Part shown: in pieces, positions 9,068 through 17,397 of the stretch
How the letters are laid out: each line of letters begins with the position of its first letter
Position numbering within the stretch: the first letter of the stretch is position 1
Assembly: GCA_020248905.1 (NCBI GenBank)
Contig: JADCGR010000012.1
Coordinates: forward strand, 62,001 to 126,000
Source of the DNA: Curvibacter sp.
Lineage (GTDB): Bacteria > Pseudomonadota > Gammaproteobacteria > Burkholderiales > Burkholderiaceae_C
Direction of reading: 5' to 3'
DNA: 64,000 nt
Notes under the pieces: generated by a model
What the model saw: only the letters and a program-made list of their open reading frames with translations
Told to the model about the DNA's origin: nothing
The model's database searches: none
Made by a program: the position numbers and the translations under genes

Positions 9068-9802
9068 TTAACTTTCAGATTTTTTAGTCTGCTTTTTTTG
9101 CTTCTGTTGCGGCGATGGAGGGGTTGTTTGTAACTCCTTGGCTCGCCTATCAGCCCGAATCGTAAGTACTAGTTCAATAAAGTCTGATGGGTCAGACAGC
9201 CTCCCCACTAAAGCGTTTTGTGCTTCCAGACTGAGCGCACTAGGCTCAAAAACAGATTCGACCCCGTAGGAGGATGCTGCCACAGATATCTGATTCCAAG
9301 CAAAGGGTCTGCACGCGCGTGATACCGCTGCTGCTATGTCAGCAGCAGGAGAAATCCCATCATCTAACGCAAGAGCGCGATCGACGACACATTTCTTAAA
9401 TGCTTCTTTGGATGCATCTCGCATTACTTCCTTTTTTGCCCTAGCCTTATTGCGAAGCTCCTCCCACTCCGGAAACTTGTCCACAAAAGGGAAAATCCTA
9501 TCCGACTCAACAAGGGCATCCTCTACGCATTTTTGGGCTCTATCAATGGGAGAGATGCTGCAAGTGGACCAAAGTGAAAGCCAATTTAACTTTAGCTTCC
9601 ATACATCCAACCACTCCTGAACACTGTTAGCTTTTTCCAGCGCTGAGAGGTACCGGATATCCACGTATATCGCTCTTGCCATTCGATCGACGTCCGCGCA
9701 AAGAACCTTGATCTTCGTATCATTCCTATTGCAGTTCAAAGGGTCAGCAAAAGCTGGAGAGGCAAACAGAACTAAGGCGAGTACGGCGATTAGATTCTTC
9801 AT
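9068..9802 (-). CDS. Hypothetical exported protein with cysteine-rich N-terminal half (possible LprI-like fold)
   Basis: This 244-residue protein begins with a clear Sec signal peptide (MKNLIAVLALVLFASPAFA, cleavage before DPLNC). The mature part has cysteines spaced C...C...C...C with a tryptophan and a short helix pattern (LNWLSLWSTC, AQKCVEDAL, RIFPFVDKF) that weakly recalls the N-terminal domain of LprI-type lysozyme inhibitors; this is a pattern impression only. The C-terminus is a lysine/glutamine-rich tail (QQKQKKQTKK). Codon use and GC are lower than in the neighbours, suggesting transfer. No partner gene is adjacent. Confidence 0.6.
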   Translation of the reverse strand: MKNLIAVLALVLFASPAFADPLNCNRNDTKIKVLCADVDRMARAIYVDIRYLSALEKANSVQEWLDVWKLKLNWLSLWSTCSISPIDRAQKCVEDALVESDRIFPFVDKFPEWEELRNKARAKKEVMRDASKEAFKKCVVDRALALDDGISPAADIAAAVSRACRPFAWNQISVAASSYGVESVFEPSALSLEAQNALVGRLSDPSDFIELVLTIRADRRAKELQTTPPSPQQKQKKQTKKSES

Positions 9803-9996
9803 GGGTGCATCTTAACGGCGACCACCATTACAGCCTATCCTCGCGACTGCTGAGTTAGGCAGCGTGTGAACGAACACACCAGACGACCGTCCGCGCCGTT
9901 GATGAATATGTCTCTGTTCAGATCTCGCACTCGCATCGTCCCAATCCGGCTCACCGTGGAATCGTGCAAGAAACGGCATGACATGGCGGCACACGT

Positions 9997-10647
9997 CTAG
10001 CGCAGGCTCACGCGCACCTGCACCCGCAGGCTGCGGCTGCTGCTCTCCGTTACGCGTCCGCCCCCGCCCAGGCCGGCGGCGTTCTGGCGCTGGTCCTGCG
10101 CGTCCTCGCTGTCGGCAATCGTGGTCCACTCATCGAGCGGCAGCATCAGCGTGGTGGATGTGCTGGCCTGCGCGCCCAGCGGCTGGCGGCCCTGCGACGC
10201 CACCAGCTCCAGGTAGACGGTGTCGCCGCCCTCCCAAACCGGTGTCGCCGTGAAGCCCGTGCCCGCCTGCACCCACACGGTGCCGGGCATGCTGCGGCGG
10301 ATGCCGTTTTGCACGATGAACTGCCGCAGGCGCAGCGGCACGGTTTGCCCCAGGCTGATGGCCGTGGGCCGGCCGTTGAGCACCAGCGCCTGCTGCAGCG
10401 TGCGCCCGCTGCCCGCGCTGTCCCGCCGGCGGGCTTCGAGCGTGATGTCCACCTCGCTACGGCCCGGCTGCACGCGCGCATCGACCTCGGCGCCGATGCG
10501 CTCGTTGCTGGTGCTGCGGCCGTCGTCCTGACGCACCTCGATGAGCAGGTTGCGCAGGGGCAGCGGGGCTGGCGTCATCACGGTCTGGGCGCACAGCAGC
10601 GCGGGCAGGGCGGCCAGCAGGAGGACGCAGGCACGGCGGTGTTTCAT
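9997..10647 (-). CDS. Hypothetical exported protein, coupled to the Lrp-type regulator
   Basis: A 216-residue protein with a signal peptide (MKHRRACVLLLAALPALLCAQ) and a beta-rich mature part containing LRNLLIEVRQDD near the N-terminus and a Gly-rich segment (AGLGGGGRVTESS) near the end. The phrase PLDEWTTIADSED recalls proteins of secretin or pilus-accessory type, but no family can be assigned. Its ATG lies inside the TGA of the upstream lrp-like gene (4-base overlap), so it is translated from the same mRNA. That coupling of a transcription regulator with a periplasmic protein is functionally unexplained. Confidence 0.7.
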   Translation of the reverse strand: MKHRRACVLLLAALPALLCAQTVMTPAPLPLRNLLIEVRQDDGRSTSNERIGAEVDARVQPGRSEVDITLEARRRDSAGSGRTLQQALVLNGRPTAISLGQTVPLRLRQFIVQNGIRRSMPGTVWVQAGTGFTATPVWEGGDTVYLELVASQGRQPLGAQASTSTTLMLPLDEWTTIADSEDAQDQRQNAAGLGGGGRVTESSSRSLRVQVRVSLR

Positions 10648-11171
10648 CGGGGGCGCCGGCGGGGGCGTTTCGGGGCGGGCGCCGCTGCGGGCCGCGGCGC
10701 CCGCAGGTGGCCCAGGGGCAGGGTGGGGCTGGCCTTGACTTCGCCCAGCGAGAAGCTGGTGTGCAGGTCCTTCACATTGGGCAGGTTGATCAGGCGCTGC
10801 AGCGCGAAGCTGGAGAAGCTGTCCAGGTCCTGCGCCACCACCTGCAGTTCGAAGGTGCCCGTGCCGCTGATGTAATGGCAGGCCACCACCTCGGGCAGGG
10901 CGCGCACGGCTTCTTCCAGCACGCGGGTGGCGTCGCCGGTGTTGCGCTCGGCGTCCAGGCGCACAAAGGCCAGCACGCCCAGGCCGATTTTGTGGCGGTC
11001 GATCTCGGCGTGGTAACCCTTGATGTAGCCCGCCGTCTCAAGCGCGCGCACGCGCCGCCAGCACGGCGCGGGCGACAGCCCCACCCGCGAGGCCAGCTCG
11101 GCATTGGTGAGGCGGGCGTCGGCTTGCAGCTCTTGCAGGATGGCCGGGTCGAATTTGTCAATTGTTTCCAT
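10644..11171 (-). CDS. Lrp/AsnC-family transcriptional regulator
   Basis: The ATG at 11171 gives 175 residues. Residues 4-60 form the AsnC-type helix-turn-helix (FDPAILQELQADARLTNAELASRVGLS, shown in part: LTNAELASRVGLSPAPCWRR), followed by the RAM/ACT-like effector domain (VLAFVRLDA, VVACHYISGTGTFELQVVA). A basic Pro/Arg tail of about 20 residues at the C-terminus is unusual. The gene diverges from the indolepyruvate oxidoreductase gene, and amino-acid-responsive Lrp proteins commonly control such a neighbour; an inverted repeat in the 134-base gap is a candidate operator. The frame extending to 11246 is rejected because it precedes the conserved METIDKFD start. Confidence 0.88.
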   Translation of the reverse strand: METIDKFDPAILQELQADARLTNAELASRVGLSPAPCWRRVRALETAGYIKGYHAEIDRHKIGLGVLAFVRLDAERNTGDATRVLEEAVRALPEVVACHYISGTGTFELQVVAQDLDSFSSFALQRLINLPNVKDLHTSFSLGEVKASPTLPLGHLRAPRPAAAPAPKRPRRRPR

Positions 11172-11179
11172 TAAGTCAA

Positions 11180-11215
11180 TTTTGCAGCAACATTCTTTCA
11201 AAAACCACTGCAAAA
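11180..11215. promoter_or_regulatory. Candidate Lrp operator between divergent lrp-like and ior genes
   Basis: Two perfect 8-base arms, TTTTGCAG at 11180-11187 and CTGCAAAA at 11208-11215, face each other across 20 bases, centre to centre 28 bases or nearly three helical turns, with A/T tracts between them. That suits an Lrp dimer array. A TACACT at 11254-11259 may be the -10 box for the ior gene. No matching experimental site is known to me. Confidence 0.45.
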
Positions 11216-11305
11216 CGGGCAAAGAAAGCAAAGACCTATCAGCCAATGCGCCCTACACTGCCGTGACCCAAGAACCACACGGCCCCGAGCCCGGAGACAA
11301 GCCGC

Positions 11306-14300
11306 ATGAACGCCCCCCTGCCCGCATCCATCCGTCAGGCGCTGGAAACCGTCACCCTGGACGACAAGTACAGCCTGGACCACGGCCGCGCCTTCATGAG
11401 CGGGGTGCAGGCGCTCGTGAAGCTGCCCATGCTGCAGCGCCTGCGCGACCAGCTGGCGGGCAAGAACACGGCGGGCTTCATCAGCGGCTACCGTGGCTCG
11501 CCGCTGGGCAGCTACGACCAGGCGCTGTGGAATGCCAAGAAGTACCTGCAGGCGCAAAACATCGTGTTCCAGCCGGGCGTCAACGAGGAACTCGCCGCCA
11601 CCGCGCTCTGGGGTACGCAGCAGCTGGGTTTTGCGCCGCCGGGCACCAACCGCTTCGACGGCGTCTTCGGCATCTGGTACGGCAAGGGGCCGGGCGTGGA
11701 CCGCTGCTCGGACGTCTTCAAGCACGCCAACATGGCCGGCACCACGCCCTGGGGCGGCGTCATCGCGGTGGCTGGCGACGACCACGTGGCCAAGAGCAGC
11801 ACGGCCGCGCACCAGAGCGACCACATCTTCAAGGCCTGCGGCTTCCCGGTGTTCTTCCCGGCCTCGGTGCAGGAGATCCTGGACCTCGGCATCCATGCCT
11901 TCGCCATGAGCCGGTATGCCGGTGTCTGGGCGGGCATGAAGACCATCCAGGAGATCGTGGAGTCCAGCGCCACGGCCCTGATCGACCCCGAGCGCGTGCA
12001 GATTGCGCTGCCGACGGACTTCGAGATGCCGCCTGGCGGCCTGCACATCCGCTGGCCCGACCACGCGCTGGAGCAGGAGGCACGGCTCTTCCACCACAAG
12101 TGGTACGCGGCCCTCGCCTACATCCGTGCCAACCGGCTCAATCACAACGTCGTCGCCACGCCGAACGACCGCTTCGGCCTCATTGCCAGCGGCAAGGCCT
12201 GGAACGATATGCGCCAGGCCCTGCTGGACCTGGGGCTGGACGATGCCACCTGCCGACGCCTCGGCATCCGCCTGCACAAGGTGGCCGTGGTCTGGCCGCT
12301 GGAGGCGCAGACCGCGCGCGACTTCGCCACCGGCCTGCAGGAGATCCTGGTGGTGGAGGAGAAGCGCCAGCTCATCGAGTACCAGCTCAAGGAGGAGCTC
12401 TACAACTGGCGTGACGACGTGCGCCCCAACATCCTGGGCAAGTTCAACGAGGGCGACCGCGCCGGCGGCGAATGGTCGCAAGCCAATCCCTCGAGCAACG
12501 AACTGCTGCGCGCCAACGCCGATCTGAGCCCGGCCGCGATCGCGCGTGCGATCGCCGGACGCCTCAAGAAGCTGGGTATTGCGCCTGCAGGCAGCGATGT
12601 CGCTGCCCGGATCGACGCGCAGCTCGCCGTGCTGGACGCCAAGGAGCGCGCCATGCAGACGTTGGTGCTGGGCGGCCCGGCCGCCGAGCGTCAGCCCTGG
12701 TTCTGCTCGGGCTGCCCGCACAACACCAGCACGCGCGTGCCCGAGGGCTCACGGGCGCTCGCGGGCATCGGCTGCCATTTCATGGCGACCTGGATGGACC
12801 GCAGCACCATCGGCTTCACGCAGATGGGTGGCGAGGGCGTGCCCTGGGTGGGCCAGCAGCCCTTCAGCAGTGAGCAGCATGTGTTTGCCAACCTGGGCGA
12901 CGGCACCTATTTCCATAGCGGCATCCTGGCCGTGCGTCAGGCCATCGCGGCCGGTGTGAACATCACCTACAAGCTGCTCTACAACGACGCCGTGGCCATG
13001 ACCGGGGGCCAGCAGGTGGGTGAGCGTCCCGAGGGTCACTCGGTGGTGCAGATCGCGCAGAGCATGCGGGCCGAAGGGGCGCAGAAGATCACCATCGTCA
13101 CGGACGAGCCCGAGAAGTACGAGGGCGTGCAGAGCTTGCCCGCCGGCATTGCCATCGAGCACCGCGACGAGCTCGACCGCATCCAGCGCGAGTTCCGCGA
13201 GCTCAAGGGCTGCACGGTCATCATCTACGACCAGACCTGCGCCACCGAGAAGCGCCGCCGTCGCAAACGCGGCACGATGGTCACGCCCGCCAAGCGGGTG
13301 GTGATCAATGAGCTGGTGTGCGAAGGTTGCGGCGACTGCGGCCAGCAGAGCAATTGCCTCTCGGTCGAGCCGCTGGAGACCGAGTTCGGCCGCAAGCGCA
13401 CCATCAACCAGAGCAGCTGCAACCAGGATTTCTCCTGCGTCAAGGGTTTCTGCCCGAGTTTCGTCACGGTGGAGGGCGGGCAACTCAAGAAAAAGGCCAA
13501 AGGCGAGGCGCTGTCGCCTTATGCCCTGGGCGAATTGCCCGAGCCCATCCAGCCCGCGCTGGAGCGCGAAGGTGCCTACGGCGTCGTCGTTGCGGGCGTG
13601 GGGGGCACCGGGGTCATCACCATCGGCCAGCTGCTTGGCATGGCGGCGCACATTGAGGGCAAGGGCATCGTCACCCAGGATGCGGCGGGCCTGGCGCAAA
13701 AAGGCGGGGCGACCTGGAGCCATGTGCTGATTGCCGCATCGCAGGAGGCCATCAGCACCACGCGCGTGGGGCTGGCCGCTGCTGATCTGATCCTTGGCTG
13801 CGATCCCATCGTGACGGCTGGCAAAGAGACCGTGATGCGCATGCGCGCGGGCCGCACCCGTGTGGCCCTCAATGCGCACACCGCGCCCACGGCGGCCTTT
13901 GTGAAGAACGCGGACTGGCAGAACCCGTCCGAGCGTTGTGCGGCCGATGTGGCACAAGCGGTCGGGGCCGAGGGCCTGGGCGCCTTCGATGCTGACGCCG
14001 TGGCCACCCGCCTCATGGGCGACGCCATCTTCGTCAATCCCATCATCCTGGGCTACGCCTGGCAAAAGGGCTGGATCCCCCTGGGCCGCGAGGCCCTGCT
14101 GCGCGCGATGGAGCTCAATGGCGTGGCAGTCGAGGCCAACCAGACGGCTTTTGCCTGGGGCCGCCAGGCGGCGCAGGATTGGGCGCGTGTGCAGACCATG
14201 CTGACGCCGGTGACCGCCGTGCAGTTCCAGCCGCGGGAGACGTTGGGGCAACTGGTGGCCCGTCGCGTCGAGTTCCTCAAGGATTACCAGGACGCGGCCT

Positions 14301-14875
14301 ACGCCGAGTCCTACCGCGCCTTTGTGGAGCGGGTTCGGGTGGCCGAGCACGCCGCCGTAGGCAAGACGACGCTGGCGGAGTCGGTGGCGCGCTATCTCTT
14401 CAAGCTCATGGCCTACAAGGACGAGTACGAGGTGGCCCGGCTGCACAGCGCGCCGGCTTTCGCATCGCGTATTGAGTCCATGTTCGAGGGTGAGTACAAG
14501 CTTCACTTCCATCTGGCACCGCCCCTGCTGGCAAAGAAAAACGAGCGGGGCGAGCTCACCAAGCGACCGTACGGCCCGTGGATGGCCCGCGTCTTCAGCC
14601 TGCTGGCCCGACTGAAGTTCCTGCGTGGAACGGCCCTGGACCCCTTTGGCCGCACAGAGGAGCGACGGGAGGAGCGCGCGCTGATTGCCGAGTACCGGGC
14701 CGACATTGAGGAACTGCTCGGCGGGCTGAGCCCGGTCAACCACGCTCTTGCGCTTGAGCTGGCCCGCGTCCCGGAGCAGATCCGTGGCTACGGGCACGTC
14801 AAGGCGCGCCATCTGCAAGCCGCGCGCCGGTTGGGTGAAGAGCGCCGCGCGGCCTGGCGCGCCGCGCGGGCCTGA
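11306..14875 (+). CDS. Indolepyruvate:ferredoxin oxidoreductase, fused alpha-beta-type (1189 residues)
   Basis: The protein combines an N-terminal TPP-binding pyruvate-oxidoreductase region (residues ~20-650, FISGYRGSPLGSYD near the start, TPP-site GIGCHFMATWMD near 490), a ferredoxin-like cluster region starting at Cys672 (CEGCGDCGQQSNCL, then SCNQDFSCVKGFCPSF), and a C-terminal gamma-type domain beginning GVGGTGVITIGQ near residue 765. This single-chain architecture is typical of the aryl-pyruvate oxidoreductases of Burkholderiales, which decarboxylate indolepyruvate and related 2-oxo acids to acyl-CoA with ferredoxin or another acceptor, in aromatic or branched amino-acid breakdown. A GGAG lies 9 bases before the ATG. 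It diverges from the Lrp-type regulator, its likely controller. Confidence 0.9.
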   Translation: MNAPLPASIRQALETVTLDDKYSLDHGRAFMSGVQALVKLPMLQRLRDQLAGKNTAGFISGYRGSPLGSYDQALWNAKKYLQAQNIVFQPGVNEELAATALWGTQQLGFAPPGTNRFDGVFGIWYGKGPGVDRCSDVFKHANMAGTTPWGGVIAVAGDDHVAKSSTAAHQSDHIFKACGFPVFFPASVQEILDLGIHAFAMSRYAGVWAGMKTIQEIVESSATALIDPERVQIALPTDFEMPPGGLHIRWPDHALEQEARLFHHKWYAALAYIRANRLNHNVVATPNDRFGLIASGKAWNDMRQALLDLGLDDATCRRLGIRLHKVAVVWPLEAQTARDFATGLQEILVVEEKRQLIEYQLKEELYNWRDDVRPNILGKFNEGDRAGGEWSQANPSSNELLRANADLSPAAIARAIAGRLKKLGIAPAGSDVAARIDAQLAVLDAKERAMQTLVLGGPAAERQPWFCSGCPHNTSTRVPEGSRALAGIGCHFMATWMDRSTIGFTQMGGEGVPWVGQQPFSSEQHVFANLGDGTYFHSGILAVRQAIAAGVNITYKLLYNDAVAMTGGQQVGERPEGHSVVQIAQSMRAEGAQKITIVTDEPEKYEGVQSLPAGIAIEHRDELDRIQREFRELKGCTVIIYDQTCATEKRRRRKRGTMVTPAKRVVINELVCEGCGDCGQQSNCLSVEPLETEFGRKRTINQSSCNQDFSCVKGFCPSFVTVEGGQLKKKAKGEALSPYALGELPEPIQPALEREGAYGVVVAGVGGTGVITIGQLLGMAAHIEGKGIVTQDAAGLAQKGGATWSHVLIAASQEAISTTRVGLAAADLILGCDPIVTAGKETVMRMRAGRTRVALNAHTAPTAAFVKNADWQNPSERCAADVAQAVGAEGLGAFDADAVATRLMGDAIFVNPIILGYAWQKGWIPLGREALLRAMELNGVAVEANQTAFAWGRQAAQDWARVQTMLTPVTAVQFQPRETLGQLVARRVEFLKDYQDAAYAESYRAFVERVRVAEHAAVGKTTLAESVARYLFKLMAYKDEYEVARLHSAPAFASRIESMFEGEYKLHFHLAPPLLAKKNERGELTKRPYGPWMARVFSLLARLKFLRGTALDPFGRTEERREERALIAEYRADIEELLGGLSPVNHALALELARVPEQIRGYGHVKARHLQAARRLGEERRAAWRAARA

Positions 14876-14920
14876 ATCCCGGCCCGCCGGCGGGACTCCC
14901 CGGGCGCGCGCAGCGGCCCG

Positions 14921-14970
14921 TACAATGCACGGCTGCGCGCCAGCGGGGGCCTGCCTCAGGCCTGCTGGCG
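14921..14970 (+). promoter_or_regulatory. Candidate yajC promoter -10 box and strong leader hairpin
   Basis: TACAAT at 14921-14926 is a good -10 box without a clear -35. About 12 bases later a stem-loop covers 14938-14970: the arms CGCCAGC and GCTGGCG pair, then an internal asymmetry, then GGCCTG and CAGGCC around a 3-base loop. The stem would sit in the 5' leader of the yajC-secD-secF transcript, about 30 bases before the ribosome site. It lacks a T run, so it is not a simple terminator. Confidence 0.45.
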
Positions 14971-15006
14971 GTCTCAGACATACAGAAAACCGACGTGGAG
15001 TCCATC

Positions 15007-15333
15007 GTGTTCATTTCTTCCGCCTACGCCCAGTCCGCCCCCGCCCCCGCGCCCACCATGCAGGACTCGCTGCTCAGCATGCTGCCCATCGTGCTGATGT
15101 TCGTGGTGCTGTACTTCATCATGATTCGCCCCCAGATGAAGAAGCAGAAAGAGCACCGCGCCATGGTTGAGGCCCTGGCCAAGGGCGACGAAGTGGTGAC
15201 CGCTGGCGGCATGCTCGGCCGCGTGAGCAGCCTGGGCGAGAACTACATCAACGTGGAGATTGCCTCCGGCGTGGAAGTCCAGCTGCAGCGCCAGGCCGTG
15301 GTACAGGTGCTGCCCAAGGGTACGATGAAGTGA
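15007..15333 (+). CDS. yajC: Preprotein translocase subunit YajC
   Basis: A GTG at 15007 is placed 6 bases after GGAG (14997-15000), giving 108 residues; the alternative GTG at 14995 has no ribosome site. Residues 1-20 are Ala/Pro-rich, one membrane segment follows (MLPIVLMFVVLYFIMIRP), then the conserved cytosolic part (QMKKQKEHRAMVEALAKGDEVV is the region; key words KGDEVVTAGG and GKV-like GRV). YajC associates with SecDF in the accessory complex of the SecYEG translocon. It is followed by secD after 89 bases and secF, the standard operon. The tgt gene usual upstream in many relatives is absent here. Confidence 0.93.
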   Translation: MFISSAYAQSAPAPAPTMQDSLLSMLPIVLMFVVLYFIMIRPQMKKQKEHRAMVEALAKGDEVVTAGGMLGRVSSLGENYINVEIASGVEVQLQRQAVVQVLPKGTMK

Positions 15334-15349
15334 GTTTGCCGGTCGGGCT

Positions 15350-15413
15350 TTGAGCGTTCAGCATTCAGCGCGAAATCCCCGACGTTTTTCGCTCAACGCC
15401 ACACGCTCAACGC
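15350..15413. repeat. Small direct and inverted repeat cluster between yajC and secD
   Basis: The word CGCTCAACG occurs twice with a 14-base period (15390-15398 and 15404-15412), and its inverse TTGAGCG lies at 15350-15356, so either downstream copy can pair with the upstream one to form a large hairpin. It lies in the 89-base yajC-secD gap and could be an mRNA processing or spacing structure. No promoter is obvious. Confidence 0.35.
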
Positions 15414-15422
15414 TGGACCCAC

Positions 15423-17303
15423 ATGAACCGTTACCCCTTGTGGAAGTACGCGATACTGGTGATCGCGCTGCTGGTTGGGTCCGTTTACACGGCCCCTAAC
15501 TTCTTTGGCGAGGCACCGGCCGTCCAGGTGTCGCCCGCCAAAGCGACCCAGAAAGTGGATGCTGCAACGCAGTCCCGGGTGGAAGCGGCGCTCAAGGAGG
15601 CCGGCATTGCGCCCGACGCGATCAGCCTCGACACCGGCTCCCTGCGGGTGCGCGTGGAAAACACCGACCTCCAGCTGCGAGCCAAGGACGCGATCCAGCG
15701 CGCGCTGATCCGCGACCCGGCCGACCCAGATTACATCGTCGCCCTCAACCTGCTGTCGCGCACGCCGGGCTGGTTGCTGTCGCTGCATGCCGCGCCCATG
15801 TACCTGGGCCTGGACCTGCGCGGTGGCGTGCATTTCATGCTGCAGGTCGACATGCAGGCCGCGCTGAACAAGAAGGCCGAATCGCTGGCGGGCGACTTGC
15901 GCACCGTTTTGCGCGAGAAGAACGTGCGCCACGGGGGCATCAGCCGCAGCGGCCAGACCGTGGAGCTGCGCGTGCGTGACGCCGCGACGCGCGATGCCGC
16001 CCAGCGCGTGCTGACCGACCAGTTCGCCGACCTGCAAGCGAGCGAGAGCCAGGAGGGTGGCGAGTACCGCCTGACCCTGAGCCTCAAGCCCCAGGCCGCG
16101 CGGCTCGTGCAGGAGCAGGCGCTCAAGCAGAACATCACCACGCTGCACAACCGCATCAACGAGCTGGGCGTGGCCGAGCCCGTGATCCAGCAGCAGGGCC
16201 TGGACCGCATCGTCGTGCAACTGCCCGGCGTGCAGGACACGGCCAAGGCCAAGGACATCCTCGGCCGCACCGCCACGCTGGAGCTGCGCCTGGTCGATGA
16301 AAGCACCGAAGGCCGCGCCGCAGAGGTTGGCTCGGGCCCGGTGCCCTTCGGCGCCGAGCGCTACCTGGACCGTAACGGCCAGGCCGTGATCGTGAAAAAG
16401 CAGGTCATACTGACCGGCGACAACCTGACCGATGCGCAGCCCGGTTTCGACAGTCAGACCCAGGAGCCGACTGTCAACCTCTCGCTCGACGCCAAGGGCG
16501 CACGCATCTTCAAGGAGGTGACGCGCGAGAACGTCAACAAGCGGATGGCCATCATCTTGTTCGAGAAGGGCAAGGGCGAGGTGGTCACCGCGCCCGTGAT
16601 CCGCACCGAGATCGGTGGCGGCCGGGTCCAGATTTCCGGCCGCATGACGAGCACGGAGGCGGCCGACACGGCCCTGCTGCTGCGCGCAGGCGCGCTGGCC
16701 GCGCCCATGGAGATCATCGAGGAGCGCACTATCGGCCCCAGCTTGGGCGCCGAGAACATCGACAAGGGTTTTGCGAGCGTGACCTGGGGCTTCGTGGCCG
16801 TGGCGGCGTTCATGTGCGTCTACTACATGCTGTTTGGCGTGTTTTCGAGCGTGGCGCTGGGCGTCAACCTGCTGCTGCTGGTAGCCGTGCTGTCCATGCT
16901 GCAGGCGACCTTGACCCTGCCGGGCATGGCGGCCATGGCCCTGGTGCTGGGCATGGCCATCGACGCCAACGTGCTGATCAACGAGCGGGTGCGCGAGGAG
17001 TTGCGCAGCGGGGCGTCGCCGCAGGCCGCCATCCATACGGGATACGACCGTGCCTGGGCGACCATCCTGGACTCCAACGTCACCACCCTGATCGCCGGCC
17101 TCGCGCTGCTCGCCTTCGGCTCCGGGCCGGTTCGCGGTTTTGCGGTGGTCCACTGCCTCGGGATTCTGACAAGCATGTTCTCGGCCGTCTTCTTCTCGCG
17201 CGGGCTGGTCAATTTGTGGTACGGTAGCCGCAAGAAACTCAAGTCCGTCTCGATTGGCACGGTCTGGCGCCCCGATGGCCAGTTGCCCATCAAGGCGGAG
17301 TGA
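15423..17303 (+). CDS. secD: Protein translocase subunit SecD
   Basis: 626 residues, the usual length. TM1 at about residues 8-26, then the periplasmic P1 region containing the conserved LGLDLRGGVHFMLQVD, the head domain (LTGDNLTDAQPGFD, SLDAKGARIFKEVT, IQISGRMTSTEAADTA-like VQISGRMTS), the motif IGPSLGAENIDKG, and five C-terminal membrane segments from about residue 450 with the RND-type motif GMAIDANVLINERVREE, including the proton-relay aspartate. SecD with SecF uses the proton gradient to drive late steps of protein export. It lies between yajC and secF in one operon. Confidence 0.96.
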   Translation: MNRYPLWKYAILVIALLVGSVYTAPNFFGEAPAVQVSPAKATQKVDAATQSRVEAALKEAGIAPDAISLDTGSLRVRVENTDLQLRAKDAIQRALIRDPADPDYIVALNLLSRTPGWLLSLHAAPMYLGLDLRGGVHFMLQVDMQAALNKKAESLAGDLRTVLREKNVRHGGISRSGQTVELRVRDAATRDAAQRVLTDQFADLQASESQEGGEYRLTLSLKPQAARLVQEQALKQNITTLHNRINELGVAEPVIQQQGLDRIVVQLPGVQDTAKAKDILGRTATLELRLVDESTEGRAAEVGSGPVPFGAERYLDRNGQAVIVKKQVILTGDNLTDAQPGFDSQTQEPTVNLSLDAKGARIFKEVTRENVNKRMAIILFEKGKGEVVTAPVIRTEIGGGRVQISGRMTSTEAADTALLLRAGALAAPMEIIEERTIGPSLGAENIDKGFASVTWGFVAVAAFMCVYYMLFGVFSSVALGVNLLLLVAVLSMLQATLTLPGMAAMALVLGMAIDANVLINERVREELRSGASPQAAIHTGYDRAWATILDSNVTTLIAGLALLAFGSGPVRGFAVVHCLGILTSMFSAVFFSRGLVNLWYGSRKKLKSVSIGTVWRPDGQLPIKAE

Positions 17304-17397
17304 AGAAAGAATGAGTGGCGAAGAGGGAGTTTTTTGCTGCGGATCACTTGCGCAAGCGGGTGCGAACCGCCACTGAGAACGCCAAGGAGAAAGACAA

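Noticed and set aside
9806-9860. An integron attC-like site (GTTAGGC at 9854-9860 with CTTAAC at about 9811)
   Set aside because: The two core-like words are not joined by an inverted-repeat stem, no integron integrase is present, and the nearby gene runs in the opposite direction to that expected of a cassette.
9812-10129. A 105-residue minus-strand frame
   Set aside because: It overlaps the exported protein gene, has a low-complexity Arg/Gly/Pro composition and no ribosome site.
12749-14818. A 689-residue minus-strand open frame under the indolepyruvate oxidoreductase gene
   Set aside because: It is antisense to a gene with clear motifs and has no ribosome site or recognisable domain.
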